Shown piece by piece: positions 31,703-40,824 of a DNA stretch of 64,000 nucleotides. How positions within the stretch are numbered: the first letter of the stretch is position 1; the number at the start of each line of letters is the position of its first letter. The notes under the pieces were generated by a model, which searched no databases, had not been told where the DNA came from, and saw only the letters and a program-made list of their open reading frames with translations. The translations under genes and the position numbers were made by a program. Origin of the DNA: Roseovarius sp. S88 (GTDB lineage: Bacteria > Pseudomonadota > Alphaproteobacteria > Rhodobacterales > Rhodobacteraceae); the NCBI RefSeq assembly GCF_037023735.1, contig NZ_CP146069.1, positions 1,963,501 to 2,027,500 of the forward strand, written 5' to 3'.

Positions 31703-31738
31703 AAAACAAAAACACCGGCCTCATTAGAGCCGGTGTTC
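31703..31738 (-). terminator. Terminator of the MepK-like gene
   Basis: AACACCGG (31711-31718) pairs with CCGGTGTT (31730-31737), with an inner CTC/GAG pair. The minus-strand tail is GTTTTTGTTTTAAAG. It starts 25 bases after the gene's stop. Confidence 0.7.
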
Positions 31739-31762
31739 ATGGCCAAATGTAACTCTTTGCCG

Positions 31763-32332
31763 TTACCCACCCCAACTGCGAACCGGGCCGCAATCCATAT
31801 GCACAAAGTTCGAGCGTGAGTAGCGCCCAACGCCACCTCCACGACACGCCTTGGCCGCGCGGAACATCTGGTTCACAGAGCGTGAGTTGAGGCGCAGATC
31901 AGCGGCTTGGCCGACCATGTGGCGGGAATTCTTGGCCACACCGCGAGACCGAGAGCGCAGCATCGCGTTGGTCTTCGGACTGCGATAGCCGGACAGAAGG
32001 AGATAGGGCTCACGCGTGTCCATCAGGTTGTGCGCTGCGGCCATAACGTCGATGGTACGCAGATCAATATTGTGCACATCATTGGTGCGCCAATCGCGCA
32101 TGAAAAGGTTAATTTCCTTGACCGCGTCTTTGATATAGTCGCCTTCAATCCAGTAGATTGTATCTATCTTTTCACCAGTACGTGGTGACGCCATCCTGAG
32201 CCTGCGGATATCTCCCGCGCCTCGAAGGAAACCTGCGGCGTTTGAGAAAGTTGGTGCTGCCGTTACAAAAGTCGCGGCAAACGAACCAAGTAGAGCACGC
32301 CGGTTCATGCCCAAAGAGCCATTGTTTTTCAT
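31763..32332 (-). CDS. DUF882/YcbK (MepK-like) peptidoglycan peptidase
   Basis: A 189-residue periplasmic protein of the M15-like YcbK family; E. coli MepK cleaves 3-3 peptidoglycan crosslinks. A twin-arginine type signal (NRRALLGSFAATFVTAAP) covers residues 9-25. The zinc-site landmarks are SGYRSPKTN, SRHMVGQAADLRL (HxxxxAxD) and FVHMDCGP (HxD). It is divergent from the YcbB-type L,D-transpeptidase, repeating the E. coli ycbB-ycbK association. Start taken at ATG 32330-32332; ATG 32308 is also possible. Confidence 0.88.
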   Translation of the reverse strand: MKNNGSLGMNRRALLGSFAATFVTAAPTFSNAAGFLRGAGDIRRLRMASPRTGEKIDTIYWIEGDYIKDAVKEINLFMRDWRTNDVHNIDLRTIDVMAAAHNLMDTREPYLLLSGYRSPKTNAMLRSRSRGVAKNSRHMVGQAADLRLNSRSVNQMFRAAKACRGGGVGRYSRSNFVHMDCGPVRSWGG

Positions 32333-32660
32333 CGCGTTAGCGCCCGTCCCGTCGCTACGTAGGGTCCCCTTTAGCAGAGGCGACCGTACCACCTTGTCCC
32401 CAGATGTGGGACGGTTATTGCATAACAAGAATCAGTTACCAAGGGGTGAAGTGGTCACAGGCGCAAGATCAACAATTTTCGGCGAAATTTTGCGCAGTTT
32501 TTAATCAATGTTGCGATAACTTCGAGACAATCGCGCGCCGTTCCCCTTGAAGAGACGCCGCTTTTTCTCACGCAAGGAAAATTGATTGGACATCGTAGCC
32601 AGAGACAGGACACACTGTCCTTACACAGGCGTATTATCTGTGCTTTTTGGGGAGAAAAAA
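32333..32660. other. 328-base intergenic region between mepK-like and ldt genes
   Basis: Holds two divergent promoters by position. Visible structures are GTCCC-N7-GGGAC (about 32397-32413), and an AT-rich stretch with TTTTTAATCAATG near 32497-32510. No further gene recognised; the frame with a TTG start at 32586 is treated as leader. Confidence 0.5.
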
Positions 32661-34367
32661 ATGCATGAACGCATGCGAGCAGGCGACATCACCCGGGGTT
32701 TCAACGATCAAAAACAGCGCACCCAGGTCAAAGCTCAGGTCAAAACACAGGTACAAAAACCTCCGACATCTCTTCTGAGTTGGCTTGCGTTTCTGTCGGC
32801 GCTTCTCTGTCTGCTCTACGTGCTGAGCCAACCCGCGGCGGCGCAGTCCATGGCGTTCAAACAGGCGGTGGCGGAGGCCGCCTCAAAGGACCGGGACTTG
32901 GCTGGTTTTTATCAAGACACAGCCTACACGCCGGTTTGGACCCGCGATGATGCGGTCGGCCAGGCGCGTCGCCAGGCCCTGTTCCGAGCGCTTGAAAATG
33001 TTGACATGCATGGGCTTCCAGAGGCGCGGTATGACACCCAAGGCTTGATGACAACACTGCGCGACGCGCAAAGCACCCGCGATCTCGGGTTTGCCGAAGT
33101 CGCAATGAGCCAGATGTTTTTGCGCCTGTCGCGTGACATGCAGACCGGTCTACTGACCCCTATTGACGTGGACGAAAACATCAAGCGCGAGGTGCCTTAT
33201 CGCGACCGAAAGACTCTGTTGACCCAGTTTCAGTCAGGTGATCCAGTGGCGTATTTCCGAACCTTGGCGCCACAGACCAACGAATACGCCCGGCTGATGA
33301 AAACCAAACTTCAGCTTGAAACGCGTGTAGCCAACGGTGGCTGGGGCGAACCCGTTCCGTCAAAGTCTCTCAAGCCAGGCGCCACAGGACCGTCTGTTGT
33401 CGCCTTGCGCAACCGTTTGGTGCGCATGGGCTTTTTGCAGCGCTCTGTCACTCAGAGCTATGACCGTGACATCGAGGCGGCTGTGCGCAGCTTTCAGACC
33501 TTGCACGGTCTGGAGCCCGATGGCGCGGCCAACCAGGCCACGATGAAGGCGATCAACGTATCGGCTGCGGATCGGCTTAAATCGGTTATCGTCGCCATGG
33601 AGCGCGAGCGCTGGCTCAACTTGCCCGGTGGCAAGGGGGAACGCCATATCCTGGTGAACCTCACGGATTTCAGCGCCCGAATTATGGACAAAGACAATGA
33701 GACATTCCGCACGCGGGCTGTGATTGGCATGCACAAAGACGGACGGCGTAGCCCGGAATTTTCCGACGAGATGGAGCACATGGTCATAAACCCGACCTGG
33801 CACGTGCCACGCTCGATTGCTGTAAAGGAATATCTGCCCAAGCTGCGCGCCAATCCCAATGCGGTCAGCCATCTGCGCGTGGTAAATTCGCGTGGGCAAA
33901 CCGTCAGCCGCGGGTCAGTGAACTTTGCGGCTTATAGTGCGCGGACGTTTCCGTTTGCTCTGAAACAGCCACCATCACCGCGCAATGCTTTGGGACTTGT
34001 GAAGTTCATGTTCCCGAATAAGTACAACATCTATCTGCATGACACGCCTCACAAAGACCTGTTTTCTCGCGAAACGCGCGCTTACAGCCATGGGTGCATT
34101 CGTCTGGCCGATCCGTTTGATTTTGCGTATGAGATTCTGTCCAAGCAAGAAGCTGACCCAAAAGCTGCATTTCACCGCACGCTGGACACGGGGCGCGAAA
34201 CCTATGTGCATCTCGACACGCATGTGCCAGTTCACATCATCTACCGCACGGCTGTCAGCGATGCCAAAGGCGTGGTGCGATACCGCAGCGATGTTTATGG
34301 ACGTGACGCCAAGATTTGGTCTGCTTTGGAACGGGCAGGGGTTTCACTGAACGCCGTTCAAGGGTAA
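32661..34367 (+). CDS. YcbB-type L,D-transpeptidase
   Basis: This family forms 3-3 crosslinks in peptidoglycan or attaches lipoproteins. In 568 residues there is an N-terminal cytoplasmic tail, one membrane anchor (LLSWLAFLSALLCLLYVLSQPAAA, about residues 38-61), a YcbB scaffold region, a peptidoglycan-binding domain (ATGPSVVALRNRLVRMGFL ... VRSFQTLHGLEPDGAAN), and the YkuD catalytic site SHGCIRL with C479. I start at ATG 32661 after GGGGAG. Divergent from the MepK-like peptidase, pairing crosslink formation and cleavage. Confidence 0.92.
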   Translation: MHERMRAGDITRGFNDQKQRTQVKAQVKTQVQKPPTSLLSWLAFLSALLCLLYVLSQPAAAQSMAFKQAVAEAASKDRDLAGFYQDTAYTPVWTRDDAVGQARRQALFRALENVDMHGLPEARYDTQGLMTTLRDAQSTRDLGFAEVAMSQMFLRLSRDMQTGLLTPIDVDENIKREVPYRDRKTLLTQFQSGDPVAYFRTLAPQTNEYARLMKTKLQLETRVANGGWGEPVPSKSLKPGATGPSVVALRNRLVRMGFLQRSVTQSYDRDIEAAVRSFQTLHGLEPDGAANQATMKAINVSAADRLKSVIVAMERERWLNLPGGKGERHILVNLTDFSARIMDKDNETFRTRAVIGMHKDGRRSPEFSDEMEHMVINPTWHVPRSIAVKEYLPKLRANPNAVSHLRVVNSRGQTVSRGSVNFAAYSARTFPFALKQPPSPRNALGLVKFMFPNKYNIYLHDTPHKDLFSRETRAYSHGCIRLADPFDFAYEILSKQEADPKAAFHRTLDTGRETYVHLDTHVPVHIIYRTAVSDAKGVVRYRSDVYGRDAKIWSALERAGVSLNAVQG

Positions 34368-34397
34368 AGCCTTCCCCGAAGAAAAAGGGGACATCGT

Positions 34398-35489
34398 ATG
34401 GCCTATACGGTTGAGCAGATCGCGGGTGCACTTGGCACAACGGCGTTGGGCAATGGTGCGCTGAAAATCACAGGCGTGGCCGAACCGGTGAATGCCGGGC
34501 AAGATGATCTCGCATTGGCGATGAAGCCGGACTACGCCGATATGCTGGGGCAGGGGTCCGCGCGGGCCGCTGTGGTTTGGGACGGTGCCGACTGGCAGGC
34601 CCTGGGGCTCGAGGCCGCGATTGTGGCCCCGCGTCCACGCTATGTCATGTCAGGCCTGACAACGATGTTTGATCCCGGCCAAGGCTGGGACAGCGGCATT
34701 CATCCATCTGCCGTTGTGCATGAAACAGCCCAGCTTGGCGACGGTGTTTCTGTTGGACCATTGGCGGTGATTTGTGCAGGTGCCAAGATCGGCGAGAACA
34801 GCGTGATTGGCCCGCAAGCCTTTGTCGGTACGAATGCAGTGCTGGGCGAACAGGCCTTCCTGCGGGAAGGCGTGCGCATTGGCGCGCGCGTGGTCATCGG
34901 AGACCGGTTTATTGCACAACCCGGTGCCGCCGTGGGCGGAGATGGCTTTTCCTATGTCACGCCAGAGAAATCCAACGTCGAACAAGCGCGTCAGACCCTG
35001 GGTTCGCAAGAGGGTACAAATGCACAAGCCTGGACACGCATCAACAGCCTGGGCGCGGTGCGCATTGGTGATGACGTTGAGCTTGGCTCAAACTGCACGA
35101 TTGACCGCGGCACGATCCGCGACACACGCATCGGCAATGGCACAAAAATAGATAACCTTGTTATGATCGGGCACAATGTGGAGATCGGTAATGACTCTTT
35201 ACTGTGTGGCTGTGTTGGCATTGCAGGTTCAACGCGCATCGGCAACAACGTGGTGCTGGGCGGTCAAACTGGCGTCAGCGACAACATCTTTATCGGCGAC
35301 AATGTGATCACCGGAGGCGGTACAATCGTGCTCTCCAACATTCCTGCAGGACGCGTCATGTTGGGCTATCCGGCAATGAAAATGGAGACCACCATGGAGG
35401 TGTTCAAAGGCTTCCGTCGCCTCAAAAGACTTTTCGCTGACGTTGCGGACCTTAAGAAAACGGTTTCCAAGCCGGATCAGAGTGACTAA
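34398..35489 (+). CDS. lpxD: LpxD-family UDP-acylglucosamine N-acyltransferase
   Basis: LpxD adds the N-linked 3-hydroxyacyl chain in lipid A synthesis using acyl-ACP. The 363-residue protein has the N-terminal uridine-binding domain ([13 protein letters not shown]) and a left-handed beta helix of hexapeptide repeats. The catalytic His lies in the [12 protein letters not shown] repeat, and a C-terminal helix is present. It is not in the usual bamA-lpxD-fabZ-lpxA setting; instead it is followed by an acyl carrier protein and a ketosynthase. It may be the sole LpxD or a paralogue with a dedicated acyl supply; the window cannot tell. Confidence 0.88.
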   Translation: MAYTVEQIAGALGTTALGNGALKITGVAEPVNAGQDDLALAMKPDYADMLGQGSARAAVVWDGADWQALGLEAAIVAPRPRYVMSGLTTMFDPGQGWDSGIHPSAVVHETAQLGDGVSVGPLAVICAGAKIGENSVIGPQAFVGTNAVLGEQAFLREGVRIGARVVIGDRFIAQPGAAVGGDGFSYVTPEKSNVEQARQTLGSQEGTNAQAWTRINSLGAVRIGDDVELGSNCTIDRGTIRDTRIGNGTKIDNLVMIGHNVEIGNDSLLCGCVGIAGSTRIGNNVVLGGQTGVSDNIFIGDNVITGGGTIVLSNIPAGRVMLGYPAMKMETTMEVFKGFRRLKRLFADVADLKKTVSKPDQSD

Positions 35490-35522
35490 ATCAGCGACGT
35501 GGCCATAAAGAGGGTGCAAGTC

Positions 35523-35798
35523 ATGGACACGTCTGTGGAGACCATACAGTCCCGCGTCATTGAAATTATCGCTGAACAAGCGGTATTAGAGCCATCCGAC
35601 GTCACACTCGACAGCACGTTGGAAGAATTAGGGATAGACAGCCTTGGACTGGTGGAAAGCATCTTCGCCATAGAAGAGGCCTTTGATATCTCGGTGCCCT
35701 TCAACGCCAACGCGCCGCAGGAAAGCGATTTTGATATCACCTCCGTGGCCTCGATCTTGAAGGGGATCGAAAAACTTGTGGCGGAACAGCACGGGTGA
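35523..35798 (+). CDS. Specialised acyl carrier protein
   Basis: A 91-residue ACP. The phosphopantetheine site is S40 in ELGIDSLGLVES, with helix II following. Its sequence is unlike the housekeeping AcpP (no DSLD), and the length is close to AcpXL and NodF types, which carry special acyl chains. GAGGG at 35510-35514 supports the ATG at 35523. It overlaps the downstream ketosynthase by GTGA. Confidence 0.88.
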   Translation: MDTSVETIQSRVIEIIAEQAVLEPSDVTLDSTLEELGIDSLGLVESIFAIEEAFDISVPFNANAPQESDFDITSVASILKGIEKLVAEQHG

Positions 35799-37006
35799 AA
35801 CGGGTTGTCATCACCGGCGCGGGAACCATCAATGCGCTTGGACAAAACGTTCCCGACACGCTTGAGGCCATGCGCGAAGGGCGCTGTGGCATCGGCCCAT
35901 TGGATATCCCGGATGTGGATCGGCTTGCGATCAAGATCGGGGGCCAGGTGCGTGACTATGACCCCGAAGACCGCTTCAACCGTCAGCAACTGGCGCTTTA
36001 TGACCGGTTCACCCAATTCACACTGATTGCCGCGCGAGAGGCGATCGCACAGGCCGGGCTTGAGTTTTCCGGTGCGCTCGCCGCGCGCTCCGGCGTTGTC
36101 CTTGGCAATTCGGGCGGCGGGATGACCACGCTCGATGAAAATTATCGTTCGGTTTACGAAGAGGGCAAAAACCGGGTGCATCCGTTTGTCGTGCCCAAAC
36201 TGATGAACAATGCCGCGGCCAGCCATTTGTCGATGGAACTTAACCTCAAGGGTCCCAGTTTCACAGTATCCACAGCCTGCGCCAGCTCCAATCATGCCAT
36301 GGCCCAGGCCTTTCAGCTTGTGCATGGCGGCGCGGCTCCGGTTATGGTCACGGGCGGGTCGGAATCCATGCTGTGCTTTGGTGGCGTGAAAGCCTGGGAA
36401 GGGCTACGCGTGATGTCCAAGGATGCCTGCCGCCCGTTCTCAGCCAATCGCAATGGTATGGTCCAGGGCGAAGGTGCGGGAATTTTCGTTTTCGAAGAAT
36501 TTGAGCATGCCAAAAAACGCGGCGCTGAGATTTTGGCTGAAGTTGCCGGGTTTGCCATGTCCTCTGATGCTGCCGATATTGTAATGCCATCCAAGAACGG
36601 CGCCGCGCGCGCCATCAAGGGCGCAATGAAAGACGCGCGCGTGAGCTGCAGCGATGTGGGCTATATCAACGCCCATGGCACCGGCACAGCGGCCAATGAC
36701 AAAACCGAAAGTGCCGCGGTGGCGGATGTATTCGGGGCGCATGCTGACAAGCTGATGATGTCCTCGACCAAATCCATGCATGGCCACCTGATCGGCGGCA
36801 CCGGTGCGGTGGAGCTTTTGGCATGCATTATGGCACTGCGCGACGGGGTGATCGCACCCACGATCAACTACGAAGAACCAGATCCCGAATGCGCGCTTGA
36901 TGTGGTGCCAAATGTCGCGCGTGAGGCCAAGGTCGACGTGGCCCTTAGCAATGCCTTTGCCTTTGGCGGGCTAAACGCGGTGCTGGCGCTCAAGCGGTTT
37001 GCCTGA
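35795..37006 (+). CDS. Beta-ketoacyl-ACP synthase (FabF/NodE-like)
   Basis: A 403-residue condensing enzyme. The catalytic triad is C162 (VSTACASSN), H294 (NAHGTGTAAND) and H329 (SMHGHLIGGTGAVE), as in FabF. The GTG start overlaps the ACP stop, so both are translated together. The pair recalls nodF-nodE and the AcpXL region of rhizobia, where a dedicated ACP and synthase make unusual acyl chains. With lpxD in front, the product could be a lipid A acyl chain; that is inference. Confidence 0.9.
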   Translation: MKRVVITGAGTINALGQNVPDTLEAMREGRCGIGPLDIPDVDRLAIKIGGQVRDYDPEDRFNRQQLALYDRFTQFTLIAAREAIAQAGLEFSGALAARSGVVLGNSGGGMTTLDENYRSVYEEGKNRVHPFVVPKLMNNAAASHLSMELNLKGPSFTVSTACASSNHAMAQAFQLVHGGAAPVMVTGGSESMLCFGGVKAWEGLRVMSKDACRPFSANRNGMVQGEGAGIFVFEEFEHAKKRGAEILAEVAGFAMSSDAADIVMPSKNGAARAIKGAMKDARVSCSDVGYINAHGTGTAANDKTESAAVADVFGAHADKLMMSSTKSMHGHLIGGTGAVELLACIMALRDGVIAPTINYEEPDPECALDVVPNVAREAKVDVALSNAFAFGGLNAVLALKRFA

Positions 37007-37039
37007 ACGCCAGCATGCTCCTTTGGTGTGACGACGAGA

Positions 37040-37951
37040 TCAGATGATGAATGGATCATCAATCGGTGGCGCGCTGTCATCGATCGGCGGAATGCCATCC
37101 TCTCCCTGAATAATGACATTCAGTGTCGCCGTGCTTCCGCCTTCGATGGAATAGGTAAAGCTGGTCGTCGCGGTTTCGCCTTCGTCCAGAAAGTCAAATT
37201 CATCATTGGCCGAGAAATCAACCGTACCGTCGACATACATGATCAGCTGACCTCCATTAGATCCTGTGACCACCTGGGCAATGTTGTTGGCATCGCCATT
37301 GACAGCAGTGACATCGGTCTCAAAGAACTGTTGGTCGAGTTGGTCATTTTCCAGAACCGACACCTGGAACCCTTCTAGAAAATCGGGGAAACTGGGATTG
37401 AATTCCTCGCTTTCAAAAACGATGAGCGTGTCATCCACCGCCTCCTGCGTTGAGACTGGTTCATCGGGATCCTCGGGGGCTTCACCTCCCAGTTTCAGCG
37501 AACCGTCGCGTTCGCCACCTTCTTCGCCCACACTGGTCAGACGCACACCGAAATCCTGTGACAGCAGCATATCAATGGTCAATGGCATGTCAGCGTGAGA
37601 CAGGGTGAAACTCGTGTCACGAATATCGTCTTCCCCGATGCCAGCAGTTCCGAATTGAATACCGGCGTCAAACTTGCCCGCATCCTTGATCACTTCGCCG
37701 TTGATGTTGGTAAAGTTGTCAACTTTCGAGACACTGTCGGCCTCAAAGACCGAACCGGTCACGTCGTCGCCTGTCGCCGATAATCCGCTTAGGATTCCGT
37801 CGTCCAGAAAATCAAAGTAAAGCGCATTGAGATCGCCAATCGAACCGGTCTCATCCAGAACGGATAGATCGAATTGCAACGCGCCATCAACTTCGGTCAC
37901 AAGGACCTGCACGTTTACGTCACCTTCAATGGTGAAAGTCAGAGTCGTCAT
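37040..37951 (-). CDS. Acidic Ig-like/VCBS-type exported protein
   Basis: A 303-residue, strongly acidic (Asp/Glu rich, few basic residues) protein with no N-terminal signal peptide. The N-terminal 150 residues form one beta-rich domain (LTFTIEGDVNVQVLVTEV, LYFDFLDDG, GIQFGTAGIGEDD). After a linker (EAPEDPDEPVSTQE) a cadherin/VCBS-like repeat appears, with a bipartite VDGTVDFSANDEFDFLDEGE and SFTYSIEGG. No glycine-rich RTX nonapeptides are present, but composition and the hydrophobic C-terminus (DDPFII) fit type I secretion. No secretion genes are adjacent. Confidence 0.65.
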   Translation of the reverse strand: MTTLTFTIEGDVNVQVLVTEVDGALQFDLSVLDETGSIGDLNALYFDFLDDGILSGLSATGDDVTGSVFEADSVSKVDNFTNINGEVIKDAGKFDAGIQFGTAGIGEDDIRDTSFTLSHADMPLTIDMLLSQDFGVRLTSVGEEGGERDGSLKLGGEAPEDPDEPVSTQEAVDDTLIVFESEEFNPSFPDFLEGFQVSVLENDQLDQQFFETDVTAVNGDANNIAQVVTGSNGGQLIMYVDGTVDFSANDEFDFLDEGETATTSFTYSIEGGSTATLNVIIQGEDGIPPIDDSAPPIDDPFII

Positions 37952-38107
37952 CAGGTTGGTCTCCAGGTATTATCACAGACATGTGATCTGTTGCTGGAGG
38001 CCAAATCGGTGCAGCGGTGAGGCCCGAAAACGGCCAAAATGTGCCGAACCATCGCAATTTGACCGGTTTTTGGGCCAAAACTACTGCAGTTCGATACTTT
38101 TTGAGTA

Positions 38108-38132
38108 ATAAACCGCCGGCGAGCGCCGACGG
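38108..38132 (-). terminator. Terminator of the IalB gene
   Basis: CCGCCGGC (38113-38120) and GCCGACGG (38125-38132) pair with one G-U; the minus-strand tail is TTTATTACT. It follows the stop by 23 bases. Confidence 0.6.
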
Positions 38133-38155
38133 CTGTGACTTTGACTATGAGGAGA

Positions 38156-38803
38156 TCACTCTGCGGCGCCAGCCACGGACACCTCGTTATATGCGGCGGT
38201 AAATCCGTTCAAAGAGGCTTTGATGACCACCTGCTGGTCGGGCGCTTGCGCGGGAATAATCGTTAAGGTCGCGCCGGCTCCGGCACGGAAATTCGCGATG
38301 TCCTGCTCGGTAAACCCGATGCGGGCGAAACACCCCACCAGAGAGCAGAACGAGTAATTATATCCCTTCGCGGTGCCGCCATCGACGGCCAGCTTCAAAC
38401 CTTCTGGCAACAGCGTTCCCAAGGGAACAACGATCGTTGCCCCTGCGACGGCCTGGCCTTCACCTGGCAGTTTGAAAATGGTGAATTCCGCCACCGGGTT
38501 GCCAGCGTCTTCGCGCAGAAGTTGGTACATCTGGCAGGGGTCTTCACCCGCTTCAGAGCGGAAACACTGAAGCTGCCAGTCGCCGTAGGTTTCTTTGACA
38601 TAGGACGCGTCATCCGTGATTTCGCGACCCAGATCAAGGCCAGCATCCGCATCGGTTTGCGCGGGTTGTTCGGCCTCATCGCTTTGCGCGGCCTCTTCTG
38701 TCTGAGACGTCTCGGCCTCTGTCGTGTCGGTGCTTTGTGCCCAAAGCGCGGTTCCCATTCCGAGAAGCGCAATCAAAGGCAGTGTACGAAATAATGCGGG
38801 CAT
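38156..38803 (-). CDS. Invasion-associated locus B (IalB) family protein
   Basis: A 215-residue periplasmic protein with a signal peptide (MPALFRTLPLIALLGMGTALWAQ) and a long acidic linker rich in Glu, Gln and Thr (residues 24-60). The IalB domain follows, with the conserved YGDWQLQCF and the disulfide-forming cysteines in EDPCQMYQ, YSFCSLVGCFARI. IalB was named for Bartonella erythrocyte invasion, but the family is general in alphaproteobacteria. Confidence 0.9.
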   Translation of the reverse strand: MPALFRTLPLIALLGMGTALWAQSTDTTEAETSQTEEAAQSDEAEQPAQTDADAGLDLGREITDDASYVKETYGDWQLQCFRSEAGEDPCQMYQLLREDAGNPVAEFTIFKLPGEGQAVAGATIVVPLGTLLPEGLKLAVDGGTAKGYNYSFCSLVGCFARIGFTEQDIANFRAGAGATLTIIPAQAPDQQVVIKASLNGFTAAYNEVSVAGAAE

Positions 38804-39282
38804 ATGTTCCCCAATATGTTGCTCGTTAGATTTTGCAGCGCTCTAACATGGCTTGCGCAGAGTGTCAGGATAAAATCGCAGCTCTGCGCTCTGTGCAAGG
38901 CGTTTTTCCGCCGTTGGAAACCGTGACAAAATCAAGGGCTTTGAGCAAACTGGTGCCACAAAAAGAAAAGAGACCATACGGTCTCTTTCCCTCTTTCTCC
39001 CTGCCGGACTGGCCGGCTTATTCATTGAGCGCGACGCTAGGGCAGTTCATGTGACCCGTCAACAGGTTAAATTAAAAAATTGATTTAGGCCGATATCGCG
39101 GCGTTTATCCGCGCACAGCCTTGCGAAAAAAAGGGCCGCGCACATGGGCGCGGCCAGTCTGACAGGGAGGAAGTCATCCCGGACCAAGAGGACATGCGTC
39201 CGGGATCACGATAAGGTATGGCATCCAATCGTTAACTTTGTATGTTCACACCGTGGTATTTTTTGGACATGGGGGCAGGGCC
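38804..39282. other. 479-base intergenic region with structured RNA signals
   Basis: No convincing protein gene. It holds a perfect 9-bp hairpin AAAGAGACC/GGTCTCTTT (38967-38988), a terminator and a second strong hairpin (39134-39206) that together look like a leftward small RNA, and the leader of the HerA-like gene. The short open frames here overlap these hairpins and look spurious. Confidence 0.6.
39127..39206 (-). ncRNA. Candidate small RNA with anti-Shine-Dalgarno linker
   Basis: Read leftwards: a 9-bp perfect hairpin ATCCCGGAC/GTCCGGGAT (39206-39176), then a single-stranded ACTTCCTCCCTGTC carrying CCTCC, then the terminator GGCCGCGC/GCGCGGCC (39155-39134) followed by seven T. About 80 nucleotides. 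Two hairpins joined by a CU-rich anti-SD linker is the architecture of alphaproteobacterial small RNAs such as suhB/MmgR and CcsR types. No protein frame explains it. The 5' end is not defined and a promoter is not obvious. Confidence 0.5.
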
Positions 39283-40824
39283 TTGGAAAACAATATCTTT
39301 TTGGGCGGTGGCGGCGTGGACTACGCCGAAAAACAAGGGCTGACCCTGAAATACGCCAACCGCCATGGTCTGATTGCCGGGGCCACGGGCACCGGGAAGA
39401 CCGTGACCTTGCAGATTTTGGCGGAGGGATTTTCGTCCGCCGGGGTGCCCGTTTTCCTGTCGGATGTGAAGGGCGACCTGTCTGGTCTGGCCGCAGCGGG
39501 CAGCGAAGGCTTCAAACTGCATGACGCCTTTATGAAACGCGCAGGGCAGATCGGATTTGACGATTATCGCTACGAGGCTTTCCCGGTCACATTCTGGGAC
39601 CTTTTCGGTGAACAGGGCCATCCGGTGCGCGCCACGGTGGCTGAAATGGGCCCGCTGCTGCTCAGTCGTTTAATGCAGCTCAGCGAGGCACAGGAAGGTG
39701 TCATGAACATTGCCTTCCGCGTGGCCGATGAACAGGGCCTGCCGCTTTTGGATCTCAAGGACTTGCAATCACTGCTCGTATGGGTGGGAGAGAACTCCGG
39801 CGAGCTGAGCCTGCGATACGGCAACGTCTCGGCCCAGTCCGTTGGCGCGATCCAGCGCTCCTTGCTTGTTCTGGAAAATCAAGGCGGAACACAGTTCTTT
39901 GCCGAACCCGCCCTTGATCTGGATGACCTGATGAGTGTGGCCCCGGACGGGCGCGGGCAGATCAATGTGCTGGCTGCAGACAAGCTGATGGGCGCGCCGC
40001 GGCTTTATGCAACCTTTCTGCTCTGGCTTTTGTCCGAACTTTTTGAAACGTTGCCCGAAGTCGGCGACCCGGACAAACCCAAGCTGGTGTTCTTCTTTGA
40101 TGAAGCGCATTTGCTCTTTGAGGATGCACCCAAGGCGCTCGTCGATAAGGTCGAGCAAGTCGCGCGTCTCATTCGCTCCAAAGGAGTCGGTGTGTACTTC
40201 ATCACACAAAATCCAGACGACGTGCCAGAAGACATTTTGGGTCAGCTTGGCAACCGGGTGCAGCATGCTCTGCGCGCCTTCACCGCGCGGGATCGCAAGG
40301 CGCTGGAACGTGCAGCTGAAACCTATCGCCCGAACGGGCGTTTTGATACGGTGGATGCCATTCGCGATGTCGGCGTGGGCGAGGCGGTGACCTCGATGCT
40401 CGAAGACAAAGGCGTGCCAGGGATTGTGGAACGCACACTTATTCGTCCCCCGTCCTCCAAGCTTGGTCCGATAGATGACGCCACGCGCAAACATGCGCTC
40501 GCGACCTCTCCTGTGGCCGGGAAATACGAAACGCCTCTGGATCGCAAATCTGCGTTTGAGATGCTGCAAGAGCGTGCAGAAAAAGCCGCCAAAGAGGCGG
40601 AAGACGCCGAGGCGCGCGCCGAAGAGCAATCCGCCGCCGAGCGCGACTTCAATGCCGGACGGCGCTATTCGGGATCCCGCGTAGAGCGGTCAAGCTCCCG
40701 CACCCGCAAAAAAACTGATAGCTTTGGTGGAGCTGTTTTGGATGTGGTGGTCAAAGAACTCAAAGGCACCACCGGCCGGAGGATCGTGCGCGGTATTCTG
40801 GGCGGATTGTTCAAGGGTCGGTGA
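39283..40824 (+). CDS. HerA-like ATPase (DUF853)
   Basis: A 513-residue FtsK/HerA-superfamily ATPase of the DUF853 group. Walker A is AGATGTGKTVTLQ (about residues 33-45), Walker B is VFFFDEAHLLF, followed by an Arg-finger-like GVYFITQNPDDVP and a C-terminal charged helical tail (AEKAAKEAEDAEARAEEQ). No membrane span. I choose TTG 39283 because the product then starts ENNIFLGGGG, as in its relatives, with GGGGGCAGGG just upstream; TTG 39238 is the alternative. The cellular role of this group is not established. Confidence 0.85.
   Translation: MENNIFLGGGGVDYAEKQGLTLKYANRHGLIAGATGTGKTVTLQILAEGFSSAGVPVFLSDVKGDLSGLAAAGSEGFKLHDAFMKRAGQIGFDDYRYEAFPVTFWDLFGEQGHPVRATVAEMGPLLLSRLMQLSEAQEGVMNIAFRVADEQGLPLLDLKDLQSLLVWVGENSGELSLRYGNVSAQSVGAIQRSLLVLENQGGTQFFAEPALDLDDLMSVAPDGRGQINVLAADKLMGAPRLYATFLLWLLSELFETLPEVGDPDKPKLVFFFDEAHLLFEDAPKALVDKVEQVARLIRSKGVGVYFITQNPDDVPEDILGQLGNRVQHALRAFTARDRKALERAAETYRPNGRFDTVDAIRDVGVGEAVTSMLEDKGVPGIVERTLIRPPSSKLGPIDDATRKHALATSPVAGKYETPLDRKSAFEMLQERAEKAAKEAEDAEARAEEQSAAERDFNAGRRYSGSRVERSSSRTRKKTDSFGGAVLDVVVKELKGTTGRRIVRGILGGLFKGR

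Noticed and set aside
38833..39054. Short frames on both strands downstream of the IalB gene region
   Set aside because: They run through a perfect hairpin and have no coding character.
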